Assembly: GCA_013911625.1 (NCBI GenBank)
Contig: JACESW010000001.1
Location: 1 to 41,040 of the forward strand
DNA from: Cryomorphaceae bacterium
GTDB lineage: Bacteria; Bacteroidota; Bacteroidia; Flavobacteriales; Schleiferiaceae
Reading direction: 5' to 3'
DNA length: 41,040 nt
The translations under genes and the position numbers were made by a program. The notes beneath the pieces were generated by a model. The model searched no databases, had not been told where the DNA came from, and saw only the letters and a program-made list of their open reading frames with translations. How positions within the stretch are numbered: the stretch's first letter is position 1; each line of letters opens with the position of its first letter. This document shows, piece after piece, positions 35,896 through 41,040 of the stretch.

Positions 35896-37530
35896 TGTCT
35901 TCGCTTGATTCTTAGCGGCCTGAGAAATATTCTCACCACTTAGCATTCTTGCTATTTCTTGCTCTCTTTCTTTCAATGTTAAAGGAACAACATTAGAGGT
36001 AGTAGAATTGACCTGTTGAGATTTTGATACCAACAAGTGTACATCGCCCTTGGCTGCTACCTGAGGAAGATGGGTAATCGTTATAATTTGTTGATTTACA
36101 GACATTTCCTTCATCAGCACACCTATCTTCTCAGCCGTTGAGCCACTAATACCAGAATCTATCTCATCGAAAAGTTGTGTGCTCAATCCAGAATCACGTC
36201 CTAAAACGGCTTTTAAAGCCAACTTCACTCTGCTCTGCTCACCTCCTGAGGCTACCTTGCTTAACGGTTGCATATTCGAACCAGGATTTGCAGCAAACAA
36301 AAGTTCTGGCAGATATTTACCATGTTTTCCAAAGGACGTTTGATTCCAGCTTAATTCTAGCCTAGCCTTCGGCAGGTCAACCCTCACGAGATATTCACTT
36401 AGGGTTCTTTCTATCTGTTCTGAAGCCGACTTTCTTAATAAATGTAAATCGTTTCCAAGAGCATCAAGATCCAATAATAAACGTTCACGCAGCTCGTTTA
36501 ATCGAGCAAGTTCTTCGTCCTTATTCTCCAATAATGATATGCGCTCTCTTATTGTTTCACGCTTTGTCTCAAGTTCTTCAACTGTTAATACTCTATGTTT
36601 TTTGACAAGAGCATCAATAGTTGATTTTTCTTGTAATAAAGCATTGTATTCGCTTTCGGAGATGGTCTCATTTAAACCCTTAGAAATAGCCCGCTCTACT
36701 CCTCTTATTTCAGCGATGATATTCCGTACTTGCTCAAGTTGATCTTGAAGTGTTAGGTCGTCAGAAGCTTGCATTAAAGCAGATTCCAGTGAATATAGCT
36801 GATCGAGCAATCCATCTTCACTGTTGAGAATACCGCTCGCCTTTTCGTACGAGACTTGCTCATTCCGAATAGATTTAGCCCGAAGGATACTTTCTTCAAG
36901 TGAAATATATTGATCTTGTGTAACCGGGGATTTATTCAACTCTTCAAACACGAATTTCAAGTAGTCGAGGTCTTCGGATGGGCCAATACTTTCTAATTCC
37001 TTGATGGCAAGGATAGCTCTTCTGTATTCAATGTATTTCTCCTCGTATTCTCTTTTTTCATCGCGAAATTCAATGAAGCTATCAATCAATGAAAGTTGCT
37101 CTAGCGGCCTGTGTATTAGACCTTCATCTTTCTGTGAGTTTATGTCCACCAAATGGCCAGTGATGTTCTGAAGAGCCGATGCTTTAGTGGGCGTGTCATT
37201 TACAAAACATCTCGTTTTACCACTTGGTAGTATCTCCCTTCGAAAAGTGCTGATCGGCTCGAAATCTAGTTGAAGTGCTTCGAATGCATCTTTAAGATGT
37301 TCTTCTATATCAATGGTAATCTCTACAACCGCTTTTTTGGTAATGTCCTTGAGGATTCCTTTCGAAGAGATTCTCTTCCCTAAGCCTGCATTGAGTGCAC
37401 CAAGTAGTATACTTTTTCCAGCGCCTGTTTCGCCGGTAAGCACGGTTAAACCGCGAGTAAAATCAAGATGCAACTCGGCAATTAAAATGAAGTTCTTTAT
37501 GTAGATGGTCCTCAACAACTTATCTGCCAA
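35878..37530 (-). CDS. recN: DNA repair protein RecN
   Basis: A 550-residue SMC-like ATPase that acts in double-strand-break repair. Walker A GETGAGKSILLGALNAG (about residues 33-49), a long coiled-coil middle (about 150-370, rich in Glu/Lys/Leu heptads), the ABC-type signature KVASGGEQSRVKLALKAVL and Walker B QLFDEIDSGISG. The C-terminal QIITITHLPQVAAKGDVHLLV is the RecN switch region. Length matches the family. It overlaps the end of the DUF4835 gene by 11 bases. I saw no palindrome like the one before the S24 repressor in its immediate upstream DNA, but that DNA is coding. Confidence 0.96.
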   Translation of the reverse strand: MADKLLRTIYIKNFILIAELHLDFTRGLTVLTGETGAGKSILLGALNAGLGKRISSKGILKDITKKAVVEITIDIEEHLKDAFEALQLDFEPISTFRREILPSGKTRCFVNDTPTKASALQNITGHLVDINSQKDEGLIHRPLEQLSLIDSFIEFRDEKREYEEKYIEYRRAILAIKELESIGPSEDLDYLKFVFEELNKSPVTQDQYISLEESILRAKSIRNEQVSYEKASGILNSEDGLLDQLYSLESALMQASDDLTLQDQLEQVRNIIAEIRGVERAISKGLNETISESEYNALLQEKSTIDALVKKHRVLTVEELETKRETIRERISLLENKDEELARLNELRERLLLDLDALGNDLHLLRKSASEQIERTLSEYLVRVDLPKARLELSWNQTSFGKHGKYLPELLFAANPGSNMQPLSKVASGGEQSRVKLALKAVLGRDSGLSTQLFDEIDSGISGSTAEKIGVLMKEMSVNQQIITITHLPQVAAKGDVHLLVSKSQQVNSTTSNVVPLTLKEREQEIARMLSGENISQAAKNQAKTLLNAR

Positions 37531-38422
37531 ATTTAGAGTAGGAACTTGCGTGCGTTCTATCGATAGATTCCAGCATAGCTTGTAGCCCCTTAATGTCGAC
37601 GCCTAGCGACTCAGCTTCCGAATAAAGACTAATTATCTCAGGATTCTTAGCGTCGAAAAAGAGATTCATTAAGTAGCTGTTCGGACGCTTTTGGTTCGGT
37701 TCCTCAAGCTTACGAAGCGCTGTTGTTATTGTCGTCAATGCCTGTTTATGATTACTGCTCATGTGCATCAAGTCTAAGCCTTGTCTGTGGTATAGATATA
37801 AGCACTCCTTTACAGGTTCAAACGCTGGTGAATTCAAGGCATCAGATATCCAAAATCTATTTTTATTTCCGTCAAAACTTTTCCAACCACTTGCTCCACC
37901 ACTACTCTGCGCTGTGGTGACGATGCTTTGAGCTATAGCGAATTCGGCATCTCCACCGTTCGATTTAAAGGTCGATCGATCCATACCAATGATGGTATAG
38001 GAATAAAATGCCAGTATACTACTCAGGTTTGTGGTGAATGTATTTTGTTGGAATTCAATCGGTTCATTTTCACGATAACTAAAGACTACATCTTTATCCA
38101 ACACATTCAACACTGGACTATTGTATTGTGAACCATATATTGGGCGAGAATATTGCACTTGCAAATTCCCGTCAAAACGAGCTCCATTCATAGCTTCAAT
38201 GGTTAAAATGAAACTACAGGCTATCCTTTCCTCGTCAGCATACTTGTGTTCTGTGAAAGTATACCCGTTTAAAAAACTCTGTATGGTATTTTCCAAGGCA
38301 ACAAATACATCCTTATTCGTTGTCTGTATTTCAGGGCTTAGAACCTTTACAGTAGCCCGAAGTTCTTGGGCCTGCGCAGTAGTTAGGGTAACTAAAGCAA
38401 CAAAAAGAAGAATCTTACGCAT
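37520..38422 (-). CDS. DUF4835 family exported protein
   Basis: A 300-residue protein of the Bacteroidota-specific DUF4835 family. Signal peptide MRKILLFVALVTLTTAQAQE, then the family wording LRATVKVLSPEIQTTNKDVFVALENTIQSFLNGY and, later, FTTNLSSILAFYSYTIIGMDRSTF and GGDAEFAIAQSIV. The start was placed at ATG 38422, directly before the signal peptide; an ATG six codons upstream adds MNLNCP and is less likely. It overlaps coaBC by eight bases and recN by 11. The neighbour order coaBC - DUF4835 - recN is one I recall from many Flavobacteriia. Function unknown; periplasmic. Confidence 0.9.
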   Translation of the reverse strand: MRKILLFVALVTLTTAQAQELRATVKVLSPEIQTTNKDVFVALENTIQSFLNGYTFTEHKYADEERIACSFILTIEAMNGARFDGNLQVQYSRPIYGSQYNSPVLNVLDKDVVFSYRENEPIEFQQNTFTTNLSSILAFYSYTIIGMDRSTFKSNGGDAEFAIAQSIVTTAQSSGGASGWKSFDGNKNRFWISDALNSPAFEPVKECLYLYHRQGLDLMHMSSNHKQALTTITTALRKLEEPNQKRPNSYLMNLFFDAKNPEIISLYSEAESLGVDIKGLQAMLESIDRTHASSYSKFGR

Positions 38423-39647
38423 CGGACAATTTAAATTCACTCATGAATAACTCAAGTAACGATTTTCCCAGCGCAATCTTGCTAGTTAATGGAAAAGAAA
38501 AAGTTTTACCGGTGTCTGTGTATACTGACACTTCATTGGTATCTGTTTCAAAGCCTACACCCTCTTTGCCTAAAGTATTCAGAACTATCGCACTAGCATT
38601 CTTCTTACTGAGCTTTTGCTTGGCGTAAGCCTCCCCATCTCGAGTTTCAAGTGCGAAACCTACCAAATGATTTCCGTTACTTTTCATCGAACCGAGCGTG
38701 CTTAGAATATCTGGAGTTTTTTCTAAGGAAATGGTCATTGATTTGCCCTCATCAGACTTCTTAATCTTGTGTTCTGCCTGAGAAACAGGTCTATAATCGC
38801 TTACTGCGGCACAACACACCGTCAAGGTGCTATCAGGAAAGTCAGACACCATAGAACGGAGCATATCATCAGCACTAATAACACGAGTAACTTTAATGCC
38901 TTTTAGATCAAGTGATGCTTGAGTAGGACCTAAAACTAAGTGAACATTAGCACCTAAGTCTCTCGCTGCGGCGGCCATAGCCGACCCCATTTTACCTGAA
39001 CTATTATTTCCTAAGAATCGAACAGGATCTAGATGTTCGTGCGTAGGCCCTGCGTTAATGAGAACCTTTTTACCAAATAACGGAAGCGTAGACCGAAGGT
39101 ATTGCTCTAGATGATCAGCAATGGCCTCAGGTTCTGCCATTCTTCCTTTTCCCACTAATCCCGAAGCCAATTCGCCGTAATCAGAGTCAATAATCCCAAC
39201 CCCTCTCTGCTCTAGGGTCTTTAGGTTATCCAAAGTTGCCCCATTTGCATACATGTCAAGATCCATGGCTGGCGCGGCAAAAACAGGACATTTAGCACTC
39301 AAATAAACCGCTGTCAATAGATTGTCACAAGCGCCTGTTGCCATTTTAGACAGGGTGTTTGATGAGGCTGGAGCAATAACCATTAGATCGGCCCATAGGC
39401 CCATTTCAACATGATTGTTCCAAACACCATAGGCCTTCTGCTCTTCTTCGATAAACGCACTATAAACTGAACGTGTACTCAGAGTAGAAAGCGTCAAAGG
39501 GGTGACGAAATCCTTCGCTGCATCAGTAATGACAACCTGGACTTCGGCACCCCTTTTAATGAGTTCTCTAACTAAATGTGCGCTTTTGTATGCTGCAATA
39601 CTACCTGAAACGCCAAGCAGCACCTTGCGATTGTACAAAAGACTCAT
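38415..39647 (-). CDS. coaBC: Bifunctional phosphopantothenoylcysteine decarboxylase/synthase (CoaBC)
   Basis: A 410-residue coenzyme A biosynthesis enzyme. Residues 1-185 are the FMN-dependent decarboxylase CoaC: LLGVSGSIAAYKSAHLV, catalytic His79 in NNHVEMGLWAD, PASSNTLSKMATGACDNLL and PAMDLDMY. Residues about 190-405 are the synthetase CoaB: NAGPTHEHLDPVRFLGNNSS, then AAVSDYRPV. In the flexible active-site loop the usual cysteine (ACG in E. coli) is Ser162 (LASGLVGKGRMAEP). It follows rpoZ by nine bases. Confidence in identity is high; the effect of the Ser is not known. Confidence 0.96.
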   Translation of the reverse strand: MSLLYNRKVLLGVSGSIAAYKSAHLVRELIKRGAEVQVVITDAAKDFVTPLTLSTLSTRSVYSAFIEEEQKAYGVWNNHVEMGLWADLMVIAPASSNTLSKMATGACDNLLTAVYLSAKCPVFAAPAMDLDMYANGATLDNLKTLEQRGVGIIDSDYGELASGLVGKGRMAEPEAIADHLEQYLRSTLPLFGKKVLINAGPTHEHLDPVRFLGNNSSGKMGSAMAAAARDLGANVHLVLGPTQASLDLKGIKVTRVISADDMLRSMVSDFPDSTLTVCCAAVSDYRPVSQAEHKIKKSDEGKSMTISLEKTPDILSTLGSMKSNGNHLVGFALETRDGEAYAKQKLSKKNASAIVLNTLGKEGVGFETDTNEVSVYTDTGKTFSFPLTSKIALGKSLLELFMSEFKLSDA

Positions 39648-39656
39648 TGGATAAGA

Positions 39657-39980
39657 TTATTTCTCTTCTCCTTCTCTTCTGAAGTAGATATTATTGTCTA
39701 ACCACTCTTGCATTGCAAGTGCAGTCGGCTTAGGCAGGCTCTCGTAAAAACGGCTTACTTCTATCTGCTCTTTGTTTTCAAAGATTTCTTCGAGAGATTC
39801 AGTCGATGATGCGAACTCTTGAAGTTTAGCATGTAATTCTTCACGAGTATCATCATTAATCTGCTCAGCACGCTTTGCAATAATTGTTAACGCCTCATAG
39901 ATGTTCTCTGTAGGTGCGTCAATCTTGTTTGTATTGTGCGTTCTTGTGGTTTTATCCGCAGGCATTTTCTTGTAGTCCAT
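39657..39980 (-). CDS. rpoZ: RNA polymerase omega subunit, Bacteroidota type
   Basis: A 107-residue small subunit that helps RNA polymerase assemble. The segment TENIYEALTIIAKRAEQIN matches the omega motif (the region of E. coli RFxLVxVAxxRAxQ), and the C-terminal part (SLEEIFENKEQIEVSRFYESLPKPTALAMQEWLDNNIYFR) is the form found in Bacteroidota. The short N-terminus DYKKMPADKTTRT is normal for them. Between bamD (16 bases) and coaBC (nine bases), the common Flavobacteriia order. Confidence 0.85.
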   Translation of the reverse strand: MDYKKMPADKTTRTHNTNKIDAPTENIYEALTIIAKRAEQINDDTREELHAKLQEFASSTESLEEIFENKEQIEVSRFYESLPKPTALAMQEWLDNNIYFRREGEEK

Positions 39981-39996
39981 GTGCTTTGGGATGATT

Positions 39997-40764
39997 TTAT
40001 TTAGTCAATTTACGTAATTCTGGGAGGTATTCACTTTCTGGGTAAATCTCCTCAAGGTCATTCAATGCAGTATTAGCCTCAATAAAGCGCTCTTCTTGAA
40101 GCTCGGCAACACTGTTTTCGGCCAACTTAAAAGCTGCCTTTGCTTTAAGGTACATAGCTTCTTCACGATACGGCGTATCTGGGTATTCACTCAAAGTAGT
40201 CGTGAATGCAGTCATTGCAGCCTTGTATTTTCTCGTCTTGTAATACTGTTTCGCGATTTCGTAGCTCTTCAGTTCTAGGCGACCGCGAAGGTCTTCCATA
40301 TACTCGTTACACAAATCAATCTTATCCGATCCAGGATGGGTATTGATATACAGTTGCAATTCATTGATCGCTTTAAAGGTATATGCCTGGTCTAGACTGT
40401 GTGTTGGTGCTTCTAAATAGTAGCAGTAAGCAGTAAGGTATGCGGCTTCATCCGCTTGCTCATTCTGCGGAAAGGTTTTGTAGAAATTCTTAAAGTGATA
40501 GCCCGCTAAGATGTAATCTTTCTGCAGGTAGAGTGTGTTAGCGTAATAGAAATATACCTCTTGAGCCTTTTCAGTACCGCGATACAGCGTAATTAATTCA
40601 TCAAATATTGGATACGCTTTGTTGTACTCACCCGCCTCGTAATATTCTACGGCTTTTCCGAATTTAAAATCCAAATCCTTGCTTTTAAGCACTTCTTGGT
40701 ATTCACCACATGAAGTTGCCAAAAAGGCAAGGAACATATATGTAAGGAATTTCTTTCTCATCAT
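39997..40764 (-). CDS. bamD: Outer membrane protein assembly factor BamD
   Basis: A 255-residue lipoprotein of the BAM complex that folds beta-barrel proteins into the outer membrane. Lipoprotein signal FLAFLATSC with Cys19; mature part made of TPR-type helices (KFGKAVEYYEAGEYNKAYPIFDEL, then YYFANTLY-like YFYYANTLYLQKDYILAGYHF and YKAAMTAFTTTLSEYPDTPYREEAMY). Length is typical. Starts with two Met codons (40764 and 40761); either is possible. A -7 box, TACCTTTG (40779-40772, minus strand), ends seven bases upstream, so it can be transcribed separately from the glycosyltransferase gene before it. Confidence 0.93.
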   Translation of the reverse strand: MMRKKFLTYMFLAFLATSCGEYQEVLKSKDLDFKFGKAVEYYEAGEYNKAYPIFDELITLYRGTEKAQEVYFYYANTLYLQKDYILAGYHFKNFYKTFPQNEQADEAAYLTAYCYYLEAPTHSLDQAYTFKAINELQLYINTHPGSDKIDLCNEYMEDLRGRLELKSYEIAKQYYKTRKYKAAMTAFTTTLSEYPDTPYREEAMYLKAKAAFKLAENSVAELQEERFIEANTALNDLEEIYPESEYLPELRKLTK

Positions 40765-40771
40765 TGACGGG

Positions 40772-40779
40772 CAAAGGTA
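40772..40779 (-). promoter_or_regulatory. Possible -7 box before bamD
   Basis: Minus strand TACCTTTG fits TAnnTTTG exactly and ends seven bases before the first bamD ATG, giving a near-leaderless message. A TTTG lies only ten bases further upstream, too close for a normal -33. Confidence 0.35.
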
Positions 40780-40785
40780 AGGTAT

Positions 40786-41040
40786 TTACCAAACTTGTAA
40801 AGAGGAAATATCATCATAATCCCTGCCCTTTTCGACATTACCAATCAGACGTTCAACCAACACATCTGCATAATCAGGAAAATCCAATTTCGTCCGATGC
40901 GGACTGTTTAAAAATTCTTGCCAAATTACCTTTCCATTCACGTCCAAAGAATCAAATACTTGAACACCAATCAGCGACGCTGCCACGGCGTTTGAGGATT
41001 GTTCGTATTGTCCCTTAATGGGGCTAATCAGTAGCTTTTT
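40786..41040 (-). CDS. Glycosyltransferase, C-terminal part (MurG/Glyco_trans_1_3-like), cut by window edge
   Basis: The last 84 codons of a gene that enters from the right edge and stops at TAA 40788-40786. The visible start of the fragment reads LLISPIKGQYEQSSNAVAA, which matches the donor-binding loop P(I/L)xGQ(Y/F)EQxxNA of MurG-like glycosyltransferases of the Glyco_trans_1_3 group common in Bacteroidota; the rest is an amphipathic tail (FPDYADVLVERLIGNV). A GTG at 40986 could be mistaken for a start, but the frame is open to the edge and the motif lies before it. Followed by bamD after 21 bases. The family call rests on one motif. Confidence 0.65.
   Translation of the reverse strand, partial: KKLLISPIKGQYEQSSNAVAASLIGVQVFDSLDVNGKVIWQEFLNSPHRTKLDFPDYADVLVERLIGNVEKGRDYDDISSLQVW

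Noticed and set aside
1..41040. CRISPR arrays, tRNA or rRNA genes, insertion sequences, prophage or integration sites
   Set aside because: I found no regularly spaced repeats, no cloverleaf-like sequence in the few gaps, no transposase or integrase motif and no flanking inverted repeats; genes are packed and look native throughout.

Overview
The window looks like chromosomal DNA from a pigmented, probably aquatic member of the Bacteroidota, most likely class Flavobacteriia. The evidence is the gene content (DUF4835 protein next to recN, a Bacteroidota-type RpoZ, a BatA-domain protein next to a dihydroorotase homologue, a CarH-like regulator next to an ECF sigma factor and crtI-crtB) and the many promoter-like TAnnTTTG boxes with TTG/TTTG about 17-20 bases upstream, the Bacteroidota form of -7/-33. 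Coding density is very high. I see no tRNA, rRNA, CRISPR array, insertion sequence or phage gene, and no gene-free stretch over 300 bases (the longest is 235 bases, between gyrA and clpC).

Layout. 1-2034: a cut-off conserved gene, a BaiN/HI0933-type flavoprotein and a small helical protein. 2123-8109: a damage-response cassette on the plus strand with a self-cleaving HTH/S24 repressor, Y-family polymerase, SRAP (YedK/HMCES-like) protein and a short DnaE-type polymerase with a decayed PHP domain. 8260-16273: a periplasmic TPR protein, gyrA, clpC and a DnaQ/GIY-YIG fusion nuclease. 16333-22883: eight plus-strand genes, mostly with overlapping stop and start codons: DUF456 membrane protein, LolD-like ATPase, FtsX-like permease with a His-rich loop, two secreted CFFCG proteins (DUF3299-like), an alpha/beta hydrolase, a BatA-domain protein and a dihydroorotase homologue with missing metal ligands. 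22880-25184: a PhnP-like metallo-hydrolase and an unrecognised 475-residue protein.

25181-31924 (minus strand) is the most striking block. A CarH/LitR-type MerR regulator with a B12-binding domain lies upstream of a seven-gene run: ECF sigma factor, crtI, crtB, idi, a PTPS/QueD-type pterin synthase, folE and a class I photolyase. The promoter-like box before the sigma gene is overlapped by AACA-type repeats, which suggests repression in the dark and induction in light of carotenoid synthesis, pterin synthesis and photorepair together.

32033-41040: prfC with a GT39-type membrane glycosyltransferase on the plus strand, then a housekeeping run on the minus strand (glycosyltransferase fragment, bamD, rpoZ, coaBC, DUF4835 gene, recN, fabI) ending at a terminator shared with the glycosyltransferase.

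Two DNA-damage systems, one apparently SOS-type and one apparently light-type, therefore sit about 17 kb apart. All functional statements are homology and motif readings by eye; no search was run.
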